A DNA stretch of 64,000 nucleotides from Leptospira montravelensis (GTDB taxonomy: Bacteria; Spirochaetota; Leptospiria; Leptospirales; Leptospiraceae), in NCBI RefSeq assembly GCF_004770045.1, contig NZ_RQFO01000004.1, positions 496,001-560,000 on the forward strand. The letters are read 5' to 3'. Position numbers and translations under genes: made by a program. The notes under the pieces were generated by a model. That model was not told the DNA's origin, searched no databases, and worked only from the letters and a program-made list of their open reading frames with translations. Below, piece by piece: positions 19,681 through 28,914 of this stretch. Position 1 is the stretch's first letter, and each line of letters opens with the position of its first letter.

Positions 19681-21605
19681 TATTTGTAGCTCCTTACGGC
19701 TAAGTGGATGTTTTCATACTCGAGTTTTTCGCGGTGTTCTTCTGGAGCTTTTCCTTCACCCTTATATTCCCAAGCAGTTACGTGACAGAATTTTTCATCA
19801 TTACGTTTTGCTTCGCCATCTTCTGTTTGGTGTTCCTCACGGAAGTGACCGCCGCAAGATTCTTCACGTTTGAGTGCATCTAAACACATTAACTCGCCAA
19901 ACTCTAAGAAGTCGGCTACGCGGCCTGCTTTTTCCAACTCTTGGTTGAGTTCCGAACCAGAACCAGAGACTTTTACGTTTTTCCAGAATTCTTCACGGAG
20001 TTCAGGGATTCTTTGGAGTGCGTCTTTTAGGCCTTTTTCGTTACGAGCCATTCCACACTGATCCCACATGATTTTACCGAGTGCTCTATGGAAATCGTCT
20101 GGAGTTTTTTTACCGTTGATCGCTAACATTTTATTTGTCAACTCACGAACACGGGCTTCTGCTTCTTTAAACTCAGGTCTGTCAGTGGAGATGTTTTTAT
20201 GACCTTCTTTGGCAAAATAATCACCAATAGTATAAGGAATCACAAAGTATCCATCCGCCAATCCTTGCATCAGAGCAGATGCTCCAAGTCGGTTCGCACC
20301 ATGGTCAGAAAAGTTTGCTTCTCCGAGAACGTGAAGACCAGGTATATTGGACATCAGGTTGTAATCCACCCATAGTCCACCCATCGTATAGTGAACCGCA
20401 GGATAAATACGCATTGGCACTTTGTATGGGTTTTCTCCCGTAATGCGTTCATACATTTGAAAGAGGTTGTCGTAGCGGTCAGCGACTACTGGTTCCCCCA
20501 ATCGTTTGATGGAATCAGAAAAATCTAGGTAAACACCAAGTCGTTTGTCACCAACTTTTGGACCCACACCGAGACCATTGTCACAAGCTTCTTTTGCAGA
20601 ACGGGAAGAAATGTCCCGAGGAGCTAAGTTTCCATAAGATGGGTATTTTCTTTCGAGGTAATAATCTCTTTCGTCTTCTGGAATTTCATGAGGAGCACGA
20701 AGGTCATCTTTTTTCTTAGGAACCCAAACCCGTCCGTCGTTACGGAGAGATTCAGACATAAGAGTCAGTTTGGATTGGTAATCACCAGCTTGAGGGATAC
20801 AAGTAGGGTGGATTTGCGTATAACATGGGTTTGCAAAACCTGCACCTTTTTTGTAAGCTCGGTAAGTAGCAGTAACATTCGAACCTTTAGCGTTGGTAGA
20901 AAGGTAAAATACGTTTCCGTATCCACCGGATGCTAAAATCACAACATCACCTGCATGTGATGAAATCTCACCTGTTACTAGATCACGAACCACGATTCCT
21001 TTGGCATGACCGTCTACTAAAACGAGTTCCAACATTTCAGTTCTTGGAAACATTTTGACAGCGCCACGAGAGATTTGTTTTTCTAGAGCCGAGTAGGCAC
21101 CAAGTAACAACTGTTGGCCAGTTTGTCCTTTTGCGTAAAAAGTACGGGACACTTGCGCTCCACCAAATGAACGGTTGGAAAGCGTTCCACCATACTCACG
21201 AGCAAAAGGGACCCCTTGTGCCACACACTGGTCGATGATATTTGTGGATTCTTGCGCTAAACGATATACGTTTGCTTCTCTTGCACGGAAATCCCCACCT
21301 TTGACTGTGTCATAGAACAATCTGTAGACGGAGTCACCGTCATTTTGGTAGTTCTTAGCCGCATTGATCCCACCTTGGGCAGCAATGGAGTGAGCTCGTC
21401 TTGGACTGTCTTGAAAACAAAAAACAGAAACTTGGTATCCAAGTTCTGAAAGTGTGGCAGCCGCAGAAGCTCCGGCGAGACCAGTTCCCACGATGATGAC
21501 TTTGTATTTACGTTTGTTAGCTGGGTTTACAAGTTTGATATCTTGTTTGTGTTTGTCCCATTTTTGTTCCAATGGGCCCGATGGAATTTTTGCATCTAAT
21601 TTCAT
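19680..21605 (-). CDS. sdhA: Succinate dehydrogenase/fumarate reductase flavoprotein subunit
   Basis: 641 residues with an N-terminal FAD site ([20 protein letters not shown]), the FAD-linking region [17 protein letters not shown], and a catalytic segment [12 protein letters not shown] followed by [18 protein letters not shown]. It is the longer, non-proteobacterial form found with the b558-type cytochrome subunit. Oxidises succinate in the TCA cycle or reduces fumarate. Located 18 bases after sdhC. Confidence 0.95.
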   Translation of the reverse strand: MKLDAKIPSGPLEQKWDKHKQDIKLVNPANKRKYKVIIVGTGLAGASAAATLSELGYQVSVFCFQDSPRRAHSIAAQGGINAAKNYQNDGDSVYRLFYDTVKGGDFRAREANVYRLAQESTNIIDQCVAQGVPFAREYGGTLSNRSFGGAQVSRTFYAKGQTGQQLLLGAYSALEKQISRGAVKMFPRTEMLELVLVDGHAKGIVVRDLVTGEISSHAGDVVILASGGYGNVFYLSTNAKGSNVTATYRAYKKGAGFANPCYTQIHPTCIPQAGDYQSKLTLMSESLRNDGRVWVPKKKDDLRAPHEIPEDERDYYLERKYPSYGNLAPRDISSRSAKEACDNGLGVGPKVGDKRLGVYLDFSDSIKRLGEPVVADRYDNLFQMYERITGENPYKVPMRIYPAVHYTMGGLWVDYNLMSNIPGLHVLGEANFSDHGANRLGASALMQGLADGYFVIPYTIGDYFAKEGHKNISTDRPEFKEAEARVRELTNKMLAINGKKTPDDFHRALGKIMWDQCGMARNEKGLKDALQRIPELREEFWKNVKVSGSGSELNQELEKAGRVADFLEFGELMCLDALKREESCGGHFREEHQTEDGEAKRNDEKFCHVTAWEYKGEGKAPEEHREKLEYENIHLAVRSYK

Positions 21606-21623
21606 AACTTCTCCTAAAAACCC

Positions 21624-22313
21624 TTAACGAACATACCCGAGTAAAATCGAGATCGGCATGGAACAATTTCCCAGGAAAATAATTAGTCCCAGTCCTGTTG
21701 ATAGTTTCTGAATCGTCGGATTATGTTTTGGTGCGAGGATTCCCAAAGTCTGTAACATTGATCCCAGTGCATGGGAAAAATGAAGAGCTAGGAAAACCAT
21801 AAAAACGATATAAGTTCCTGAAATCATTGGATCTTGAAATCCAAGAATCACCATTGCATAAACATCATGTACTACATCACCGTTTTTTAGGATGTATTCA
21901 AAACTATAATGTTCTGGATTCGTAATTCCTAAGGTAAAATGTGCAAGGTGATACACAAGAAACGTGAGTAAAAGGAGTCCACTATAGGCCATTGTACGAG
22001 AAGCTACAGAAGCTTGGATGGTAGATCCTTTTGCATAAGATACGGGCCTTGCGCTCGAGTTCTCAATTTTTAGTAGGATGGCTGTGCATACGTGTCCAAA
22101 AAAGGCCACAATGAGTCCAATCCTTGCAACCCATAACAGGGGACCTAAATCCTTGAGAAACTTTGCGTAGGTGTTTAATTTTTCTGGTCCTTGGAAAACT
22201 TGAAGGTTTCCGACCATGTGAAGGATCACGAACCCAAACCAGATAAATCCGGTAATGGCCATAATGATCTTCTTTCCAATTGAGGACCGAAAGAAGTCTA
22301 GACTCAACGTCAT
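21624..22313 (-). CDS. sdhC: Succinate dehydrogenase cytochrome b558-type subunit
   Basis: 229 residues with five hydrophobic helices and scattered histidines that can bind haem (ILHMVGNLQVF, YHLAHFTLG, LALHFSHALGSM). This is the single-subunit diheme anchor seen in Bacteroidetes, Bacilli and Leptospira, so no sdhD is needed. A start 30 codons upstream in another frame is ignored. It is the first gene of sdhCAB and diverges from the lipoprotein gene at 22499. Confidence 0.9.
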   Translation of the reverse strand: MTLSLDFFRSSIGKKIIMAITGFIWFGFVILHMVGNLQVFQGPEKLNTYAKFLKDLGPLLWVARIGLIVAFFGHVCTAILLKIENSSARPVSYAKGSTIQASVASRTMAYSGLLLLTFLVYHLAHFTLGITNPEHYSFEYILKNGDVVHDVYAMVILGFQDPMISGTYIVFMVFLALHFSHALGSMLQTLGILAPKHNPTIQKLSTGLGLIIFLGNCSMPISILLGYVR

Positions 22314-22498
22314 TGAAGAGCTCCTGATAGTGTATAGGTGTAAATTTTTCTATTACGTCCAGGTTTAGACAGAATCCACTTCTCGTAAATTCATAAATCA
22401 AATTGGCATATAACTTAGGATTTTGAGTTTGTTTCTCAATAGAAACAGACGGGAAAAGGGGTTGAGTCTGAAACTTTCCAAGCCATGATAGCTAAATC

Positions 22499-23005
22499 TT
22501 GCATAAAAAGCGATATTGGGACTTACGAAGAAAGAATGGATGGAGTCGGATTCCGATTTTAGTTCTTTTTTGGTTCTCCTTTGGACTTTGTTCCGAATCT
22601 AGAGGGATTTTTCCTGAAAACCGTAAGGCTTATTTACGAGAAGTTGGGTTGCCAATCCTTGTGTCCATACGTCCCCGTCATAAAATTCAAACAAAAGAAT
22701 TACAACTTTTTATCAAAACTGAAAACCTAACAAATACTAGTATTTCGAAGTTCCAAATTTTATTTTTTGCTTTGGATGACAAAAAACAGATTTTGGTTCC
22801 AGAAGATAAAAAAACGCCTGAATTAATTTGTTCGATCGAAAAACAAATTTTACCGAATGTAACTCTCAAATGCCTTGTAGGACCGTATGTTTATACAAGT
22901 CTTTGGTCTTCGATCCACATCCAATCGATTTCGTTTACAACAGAAGATAAGGTTCGCCATGTCATCAGTGAGTCGGATTTAGATGATGTGACTGTTTGGT
23001 TTTAA
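22499..23005 (+). CDS. Putative lipoprotein, unknown function
   Basis: 168 residues. The N-terminus is basic (HKKRYWDLRRKNGWSR) with a hydrophobic core ending in FSFGLC, a lipobox-like Cys at about 31. The remainder is beta-rich with no motif I know. No in-frame ATG precedes the signal segment, so a TTG start at 22499 is the most likely. It stands alone before the SulP gene and could be co-transcribed with it. Confidence 0.55.
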   Translation: MHKKRYWDLRRKNGWSRIPILVLFWFSFGLCSESRGIFPENRKAYLREVGLPILVSIRPRHKIQTKELQLFIKTENLTNTSISKFQILFFALDDKKQILVPEDKKTPELICSIEKQILPNVTLKCLVGPYVYTSLWSSIHIQSISFTTEDKVRHVISESDLDDVTVWF

Positions 23006-23114
23006 AATTCGTATTTTTCTTTCGATTACTATAAAAGTAATCAGTAAAACAATGTGAACTTTTTCCATTCCAGTTGACAGTTCCTTACTTTGATTTTAGG
23101 ATCACCAAACATTT

Positions 23115-25292
23115 ATGTTTACCAATATAAAACAAGATATTCCCTCTGGCCTTGTGGTCTTTTTAGTCGCTCTTCCGCTTTGTTTGGGAGTAGCCTTAGC
23201 CAGCGGCGCTCCTTTGTTATCAGGTGTGATCTCAGGTGTGATTGGAGGTATCATTGTAGGAATTCTAAGCCATTCGAATACAAGTGTAAGTGGACCTGCG
23301 GCTGGACTCGTAACATTAGTGTTAGCAGCGATTGCTAGTTTAGGAGATTATTCCACTTTTCTTCTAGCCGTTTTTCTAGCTGGCCTCATTCAAATTTTCA
23401 TTGGATTTTTGAAAGGAGGGTTTATCGCAAATTATATACCTTCCAACGTAATCCAAGGTTTACTTGCCTCCATCGGAATCATCTTAATTTTAAAACAAAT
23501 CCCCCATGCCGTAGGATTTGATGTAGATCCTGAAGAAGACTTTATCTTTTTCCAGAAAGATGGAGAGAATACTTTTTCTGAACTTTTCAATATTATGAAA
23601 TACTTTTCATGGGGAGCCGTAATCATCGCTTTTTCATCTTTGGCATTGATGATTGGATACGACAAAACTAAATGGAAACCATTAAAGTATTTACCTTCAC
23701 CAGTCATAGTAATCCTCCTTGGAGTATTATTGAATAAAATCTTCCAAATCCTTTATCCAGGATTATATCTTTCGGAAAAACATTTAGTCACCATTCCTAA
23801 TATTAAAAACTGGGAATCGGTATTTTTCTTTCCTAATTTTTCTGCCATAACTGAAACAAAAGTCTGGTATTTTGCCTTTACCATTGCAGCTTTTGCCACA
23901 CTCGAAACCTTACTCAATTTAGATGCGGTGGAAAGAATTGATCCACATAAACGATTAGCTTCACCAAACAGAGAGCTTGTGGCGCAAGGAGTAGGGAATT
24001 CGCTTTCTGGACTCATCGGAGGACTTCCGATTACATCAGTGATTGTTCGAAGTTCGGTCAATATTTATGCAGGTGCACAATCAAAGTTTTCTACGATCTT
24101 TCATGGAATTCTACTTTCTATAAGTGTCGTATTTTTCGAATCCTTTTTAAACTTAATTCCTTTGTCTTCTTTAGCGGTTATATTAATCGTAACAGGTTTT
24201 AAACTTACAAACTTAAATCTTTATCAATCGATTTACAAAAAAGGGTTTTATCAATTTCTTCCGTTTATTGCCACAATCATTGCTATTATTTTTACAGACC
24301 TTTTAACTGGTGTCCTCATTGGACTATCCATCAGCTTTATCTTTATTTTAAAAAACAACTATAAGAATCCATTTTTAGTGGAAACAGAAACCTTAAATAT
24401 TGGCGAAACGGTACGAATTGAACTTCCTAACCAAGTTTCCTTTTTAAATAAGGCATCTATAAAAGATACCCTTTGGGCATTGCCAGAAAACTCTAAATTG
24501 ATAGTGGATGCATCAAATTGTAATTTCATTGATCATGATATCTTAGAAGTGTTAGAAGAATTTAAATCCGTTGTATCTGTTGAAAAGAAAATCCAACTCA
24601 ATTTAATTGGATTAAAAGATTCCTATGAACTTAGCGATCAAGTGCAGTTTGTCAACATTCTAGATAAAGAAGCACAACAAAAACTAACTCCTGATGAAAT
24701 ATTAGATTTTTTAAAACGTGGTAACGAAAGATTTGTTAAAGGAAAATGGTCTGAAAAATATTTTAAACACCAAGTTAATGCAACAGCTTTTGGACAAAAT
24801 CCCATTGCAGTCGTTTTATCCTGTATTGATTCAAGAACCAGTCCCGAGATAATCTTTGATGCGGGACTCGGAGATATCATATCCATTCGAATTGCCGGAA
24901 ATATTGTGAACGAGGAAATTCTAGGAAGTTTGGAGTTATCTTGTGACAAAATTGGTACAAAGTTAATTGTAGTTCTTGGGCATTCCAATTGCGGTGCGGT
25001 ATCCAGTGCTTTGTATTCCCTACGTGAAGGTAATATCGCAAGTATCACAAACAAAATCCAAAAAGCAATCGATGAATCAGAAAAAATCATCCATCCCATT
25101 CAGAAACAAAATGAACATATTTTTAATCACGTAGTAAAGGCGAATGTAAAAAATTCAATTACGGAGATCTTAACAAATAGTTCCTATTTATCAGAAAAAG
25201 TAAATACAAAAGAAATTAAAATAGTTTCAGGATTTTATGATACCTCATCGGGAGAGGTTCAATTTTTCGAAAATATTGAATCACAACCTTAA
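23115..25292 (+). CDS. SulP anion transporter fused to STAS and beta-carbonic anhydrase domains
   Basis: 725 residues. Residues 1-425 form a SulP permease (SGLVVFLVALPLCLGVALASGAP, SVSGPAAGL, GGLPITSVIVRSSVN). About 430-510 is a short STAS-like domain (KLIVDASNCNFIDHDILEVLEEF). From about 525 comes a beta-class carbonic anhydrase with zinc ligands Cys570, His623 and Cys626 and the partner Asp572 (SCIDSR, GHSNCGA). The fusion suggests bicarbonate transport linked to CO2/bicarbonate interconversion at the inner membrane. Related SulP-CA fusions are known in scattered bacteria. The ATG follows an A-rich leader without a strong ribosome site. Confidence 0.88.
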   Translation: MFTNIKQDIPSGLVVFLVALPLCLGVALASGAPLLSGVISGVIGGIIVGILSHSNTSVSGPAAGLVTLVLAAIASLGDYSTFLLAVFLAGLIQIFIGFLKGGFIANYIPSNVIQGLLASIGIILILKQIPHAVGFDVDPEEDFIFFQKDGENTFSELFNIMKYFSWGAVIIAFSSLALMIGYDKTKWKPLKYLPSPVIVILLGVLLNKIFQILYPGLYLSEKHLVTIPNIKNWESVFFFPNFSAITETKVWYFAFTIAAFATLETLLNLDAVERIDPHKRLASPNRELVAQGVGNSLSGLIGGLPITSVIVRSSVNIYAGAQSKFSTIFHGILLSISVVFFESFLNLIPLSSLAVILIVTGFKLTNLNLYQSIYKKGFYQFLPFIATIIAIIFTDLLTGVLIGLSISFIFILKNNYKNPFLVETETLNIGETVRIELPNQVSFLNKASIKDTLWALPENSKLIVDASNCNFIDHDILEVLEEFKSVVSVEKKIQLNLIGLKDSYELSDQVQFVNILDKEAQQKLTPDEILDFLKRGNERFVKGKWSEKYFKHQVNATAFGQNPIAVVLSCIDSRTSPEIIFDAGLGDIISIRIAGNIVNEEILGSLELSCDKIGTKLIVVLGHSNCGAVSSALYSLREGNIASITNKIQKAIDESEKIIHPIQKQNEHIFNHVVKANVKNSITEILTNSSYLSEKVNTKEIKIVSGFYDTSSGEVQFFENIESQP

Positions 25293-25343
25293 ATTAGTCA
25301 GTTTGAATAATACAAATTGGAATGAGGTAATATGTATGTATCC

Positions 25344-25376
25344 AAGACAACGATGGATTTTATTACACGTTGTCTT
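25344..25376. terminator. Bidirectional hairpin between convergent genes
   Basis: AAGACAACG (25344-25352) and CGTTGTCTT (25368-25376) are perfect inverted copies with a 15-base loop, lying between the ends of the SulP fusion (+) and doxX-like gene (-). Neither side has a clean T run, so efficiency is uncertain. Confidence 0.55.
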
Positions 25377-25392
25377 GCGAAGTTAAAAAAGA

Positions 25393-25776
25393 TTATTTGT
25401 AAACTGGCACAAACAATGGTTTATAAGCGTTACGATTCACATAAGCAATAAAAATATTGGCAACTACCACAAAAATTCCCACCGGAATTCCATCAGGGGC
25501 TATCATTAGATGCACAAGAAAGATATTTACAACGATAGGTGCAATGACGATGGAAGCGAGAGGTACAAATCTACCCGACAAAAACGCAATTGCACAAACA
25601 AGTTCTGTTACTTTGATCAGAGTCATTAAATAACCTGAAGCTTTGATACCATCGTTAAATATCTTTAAATCTCCTGTTGTCTCAGGTTGCTGAACTAAGT
25701 TAAAGAGAATGACGACAGAAGAAAATAGGAATAATGCACCAAGCAAAACCCTGACAATTAAATAAGCAATTTTCAT
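25393..25776 (-). CDS. DoxX-like membrane protein
   Basis: 127 residues with four hydrophobic helices, beginning MKIAYLIVRVLLGALFLFSS and including TELVCAIAFLSGRFVPLASIVIAP, the pattern of the DoxX family. Function is not established; relatives have been tied to redox or membrane stress. I chose the ATG at 25776, preceded by AAAGGAAAAT, rather than an upstream start in a non-hydrophobic basic extension. Confidence 0.8.
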   Translation of the reverse strand: MKIAYLIVRVLLGALFLFSSVVILFNLVQQPETTGDLKIFNDGIKASGYLMTLIKVTELVCAIAFLSGRFVPLASIVIAPIVVNIFLVHLMIAPDGIPVGIFVVVANIFIAYVNRNAYKPLFVPVYK

Positions 25777-25990
25777 ACCATTTTCCTTTAAATCTTTTGA
25801 TTTCCAAACGAATGACTCTTTAAAAATCAAACGTATTCTCCGAATTCTAAACAAAACTAAAAGAAAGTCACTATGTTTTCAAAGGATTCTAAACTGCAAA
25901 AACCAAATTTCGACCAGATTCGCAGGCTTTTTCTCCTCTAACTTGCAATAAACTCTCTGTTTGGTGGAATTAATGTGTAGGTCTCAAGCT

Positions 25991-26581
25991 ATGAAAATTG
26001 GATTTCGATTTGCCTCTATTTTGGTCTTCCTTTTGGTTCATTGTGTGGTTCCTTCCAATACTGATTCGAATTCACAGAACGAGAAAAAAGAGAAATCATT
26101 ACGGCTCCAATATGCTGAGGAACTAGAAACCAAAGTTTTAAAAGTTGGTCCGTCTCAAGAAATCTCAATCGGACTATTTGCTCTCCAATCGCTTTCAAGC
26201 TCAAGTTCGCGTTATTTTAGCGTAAGTTCTTTATCACCCCTTAAATTGAACGATCCTCTCGAACCAGGGGCCATTGTTTTGCGGAAGGTCCAAGTGGACC
26301 GGTCTCTAGAATTTGAAGAAGGAACTACTAGATTTCGACAGGCAACATTTGCTTCCATTGTGGAATTTCTAGTGGTAGGCCCATCAGGGGAACAACAACG
26401 CATACTTGGCCATTCCGAACAAATAACCTCAAATACCATTCCGTTCAGCTCCGATGATACCGAATCAAAAGAAAAAATTGCATCTAGTATCCAATCTGCG
26501 ATTGAAGAAGGTTTGAGAAAAATCGTATCCTTAAACGATTTTCCTTCTATCTTCAAGAGTCAAAATATGTTTCAAAGATAA
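25991..26581 (+). CDS. Putative lipoprotein, unknown function
   Basis: About 196 residues with a lipoprotein signal (MKIGFRFASILVFLLVHC, Cys at 18). The mature chain starts with a polar, Asn/Ser/Lys-rich linker and continues with beta-rich sequence and no family I know. An ATG at 25973 in the same frame is also possible. It diverges from the DoxX gene. A weak GGCGA/TCGCC hairpin at 26613-26634 follows. Confidence 0.6.
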   Translation: MKIGFRFASILVFLLVHCVVPSNTDSNSQNEKKEKSLRLQYAEELETKVLKVGPSQEISIGLFALQSLSSSSSRYFSVSSLSPLKLNDPLEPGAIVLRKVQVDRSLEFEEGTTRFRQATFASIVEFLVVGPSGEQQRILGHSEQITSNTIPFSSDDTESKEKIASSIQSAIEEGLRKIVSLNDFPSIFKSQNMFQR

Positions 26582-26762
26582 GAATCTTTTAGTTTTCCGC
26601 TTTAGTAGCCAAGGCGAGTTGCAAACACTTCGCCCATGTGAGTGATCTATAGTGTTACTAATGTGCCTTTCTATACAAAAAAACCCCACACCTAATGCGA
26701 CATAATACTAATTATGGGAAGTTCATATTGCTTCATAATAGATAGTATTTGAAATCAAAGTA

Positions 26763-26807
26763 AGGCTTCAAAAGTGAAAGTATTCGAATGAAATGATTTT
26801 GAAGCCT
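26763..26807. repeat. 11-bp perfect inverted repeat
   Basis: AGGCTTCAAAA (26763-26773) and TTTTGAAGCCT (26797-26807) flank a 23-base centre that itself contains the palindrome ATTCGAAT. It lies just after the decayed gene's end on the minus strand, so it may be that gene's old terminator. Confidence 0.55.
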
Positions 26808-26811
26808 GTAT

Positions 26812-27127
26812 TTATTTTCCCTTAAAAATGAGTATGCGGTGATTATCAAAATCACCTACCGATCGTAAAGACGCCATATGGATTATAAAGCGTTCTGGCA
26901 GTTGAGGTAATTCCAACAACACCGGTCTGCCCATCGTCATTTGATTCATTGTTTGTAAAATCACTTTGACCCAAAACTAAATCTGCTGGTGACCGTTAGT
27001 CGTGGGGATTGTATTCCAAATCAAAACACGATGGTGACCTTCATCAAACAACGAATAGTTTTCCGTTGGCTGTGAAAACTCACTCGCTTGAAGACAAATC
27101 AGTGTTGGAACAGGCTCAAGCAAACCT
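26812..27127 (-). pseudogene. Decayed coding remnant downstream of the AHSA1 lipoprotein gene
   Basis: On the minus strand, in the same frame as the preceding AHSA1 gene and directly after its stop, about 105 codons stay open apart from one TAG at 26977-26979. The reading ends at TAA 26812. The predicted text has ordinary protein composition (EGHHRVLIWNT before the stop, MGRPVLLELPQLPERF after it). I cannot name the parent family, and there is no start codon with a ribosome site. It could also be a chance open frame. Confidence 0.35.
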
Positions 27128-27129
27128 AT

Positions 27130-27735
27130 TTATTTCCCTTCTAATAAAATAGAACCTAGTTTGTCAAAGGAATCGGACCAACCAATCTGCATTACTTGTT
27201 TCAAACTTTGAAACGTTTGCCTTTCTGCATCGGAAGCAATTCCAAAAACTTCCCAACGAACCACAACTTTTGTTCTATTGGATCCATCAGGATAAAACCT
27301 AACGGTAGTTAATAGTTTATCGGGATAGGACTGCGAAAAGGGTGCTTTGATTAAATTTCCTGATTTGTCCGAAAAATTTTGAATGTATACAATTAGATCA
27401 CTGGAATTGATGATTTTGTAATGTAGAGTGCCAAACTTTGTTTTCCCATCGGCAGTAGTCATCGACCATAAAGAAGTTCCTCCTTCTTTTACGTCTGCCT
27501 TAATAAAATTCATGGAAGCACCTTTAGGCCCCAACCATCTCATAAATCGATTGGGATTTACCCAAGCTTCAAAAACCAAGTTCGGCTTTGCTTTAAAGGT
27601 TCGATTGATAACAAAAACGTTAGGATCTACCGAATCTTTAGAAATCGAATCATCGGTGACCTTTAGGGACTGGCATCCACTTAAAATTAATGTGCAGAGA
27701 TTAAGAATCAACTTAATTGAAAGATTGGTTTTCAT
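27130..27735 (-). CDS. AHSA1/SRPBCC-domain lipoprotein
   Basis: 201 residues. The start is a lipoprotein signal (MKTNLSIKLILNLCTLILSGC, Cys at 21). From about residue 40 the protein matches the AHSA1-type SRPBCC fold: VINRTFKAKPNLVFEAWVNPNRFMRWLGPKG is the usual opening, ending with GWSDSFDKLGSIL. Members bind hydrophobic ligands or act on Hsp90-like partners, normally in the cytoplasm; a membrane-anchored exported copy is odd. It lies 11 bases after the cytoplasmic paralogue and in the same ArsR-headed operon. Confidence 0.75.
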   Translation of the reverse strand: MKTNLSIKLILNLCTLILSGCQSLKVTDDSISKDSVDPNVFVINRTFKAKPNLVFEAWVNPNRFMRWLGPKGASMNFIKADVKEGGTSLWSMTTADGKTKFGTLHYKIINSSDLIVYIQNFSDKSGNLIKAPFSQSYPDKLLTTVRFYPDGSNRTKVVVRWEVFGIASDAERQTFQSLKQVMQIGWSDSFDKLGSILLEGK

Positions 27736-27746
27736 GGAAATGTCCC

Positions 27747-28229
27747 CTACTTTATTTTCTCCAAATATTTCGCTAGATTTCCGACATGTTGTTTTCCACC
27801 TTCAATGGCTCCATATTTCTCATTGACTCTTTCTAACTCTTGTTTGCTGGAAAAAATCTGCTCCATAATGAGATTTGTTCCTTCACCAGCTGCTTCAAAA
27901 ATGATCCTGGATTGGAAATTTACATCTTCATCACCTTCGCCATCGCCCAAATGTTGATACAATATGAAATGAGGTTTGCTAATCTCGATAAATTGAATTT
28001 TGTTTTGATAATCATGTCCATCGGGCCCATGCATAATAAAATCCCAAATCCCACCATTAGAAAAATCCAAACTTTTGATTGTTAATGTAAATCCATCAGG
28101 ACCCCACCATTCCATTAAATGTTCAGGCTTCGACCAAACTTCAAAAAGAAGATCCACTGGAACATCGAAATATTTTTTATATGTAACCTTGTTTTCTTCA
28201 ACGACTGTTTCTAAATTATTTTTTATCAT
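27747..28229 (-). CDS. AHSA1/SRPBCC-domain protein
   Basis: 160 residues, a cytoplasmic SRPBCC protein: [31 protein letters not shown] at the start and the final helix with [17 protein letters not shown]. Typically a single hydrophobic cavity, ligand unknown. Its start overlaps the ArsR gene by 14 bases. The ArsR-AHSA1 pairing recurs widely in bacteria and suggests a small self-regulated stress or xenobiotic response unit. Confidence 0.82.
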   Translation of the reverse strand: MIKNNLETVVEENKVTYKKYFDVPVDLLFEVWSKPEHLMEWWGPDGFTLTIKSLDFSNGGIWDFIMHGPDGHDYQNKIQFIEISKPHFILYQHLGDGEGDEDVNFQSRIIFEAAGEGTNLIMEQIFSSKQELERVNEKYGAIEGGKQHVGNLAKYLEKIK

Positions 28230-28545
28230 TTGCTCTCTCCATTTTTAATTTCATTACATATCGATCCAATTTATCTAAACGTTTCACCCAGAGGTTCTTG
28301 ATTTCCAAAATCCAATCTTCCATTTCCTTCATTCCTTCCTGGTTCAAACTATAGATACGTTTTTGTGCGTCCTTTTTCATAAGAAGGACATTTGCCTCTT
28401 TTAGTACTTTTAAATGTTGGGAAATGGCAGGAGGGCTGATTAGAAAATTTTGGCAAATTTCAGAAGAAGTCAGTTCTCCATTTTTTGCCACAAGTCTTAT
28501 AATATCTCTTCTTGTATCATCTGCTAAAGCTACAAAAGCATTCAT
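28216..28545 (-). CDS. ArsR-family winged-helix repressor
   Basis: 109 residues: [49 protein letters not shown] is the standard ArsR helix-turn-helix, with the wing [12 protein letters not shown]. There is no cysteine metal box in the recognition helix, so a non-metal signal is likely. It is the first gene of the operon; direct repeats at 28567-28592 over its promoter are the probable operator. Confidence 0.88.
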   Translation of the reverse strand: MNAFVALADDTRRDIIRLVAKNGELTSSEICQNFLISPPAISQHLKVLKEANVLLMKKDAQKRIYSLNQEGMKEMEDWILEIKNLWVKRLDKLDRYVMKLKMERANDKK

Positions 28546-28551
28546 AAGTCC

Positions 28552-28592
28552 ATTATTTAAACAATGCCTTAATTAAGTCAAACCTTAATTAA
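28552..28592 (-). promoter_or_regulatory. ArsR operon promoter with overlapping direct repeats
   Basis: Minus strand: TTGACT (28576-28581), 18 bases, AATAAT (28552-28557). Two copies of CCTTAATTAA at 28567-28576 and 28583-28592, 16 bases apart, cover the -35 region; each contains the palindrome TTAATTAA. A repressor bound here would shut the promoter. Confidence 0.55.
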
Positions 28593-28914
28593 TAAACAAA
28601 ACGCATCGTTTTTTATATCGGTATTCATTCCTTTATTGTACAAAGATGCAGATCTACTTTGACTAAAACACTATACAATCAGTTAGTTTAACATTTGTTT
28701 GCTTGTAATTTCTGAACAAAGACAATATTTGTTCAATTTTTGTTTTCTAGAATCACTATGATTCTAAATCTAAAAATCCTTTTTCCTTTTTTATCACACA
28801 TATGTTTTTTTTATTGCAAACAAATCCCAAAGCGATGTCATTCTCTCTCAGTTGCGAATTTCGGAACAATGTTCTCATAAGAAAGTTCGAACAAATTACG
28901 AAATGAGGAAACAA
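28593..28914. other. Divergent intergenic region upstream of the monooxygenase
   Basis: Very AT-rich, with runs such as TTTTTTTATTG. No open reading frame beyond the discarded N-terminal extension of the monooxygenase is convincing. It presumably holds the + strand promoter, which I cannot place with confidence. Confidence 0.4.

Noticed and set aside
26582..26811. A further small gene in the 230-base gap
   Set aside because: Only short frames with no ribosome site; contains a weak GGCGA/TCGCC stem and the 11-bp inverted repeat.
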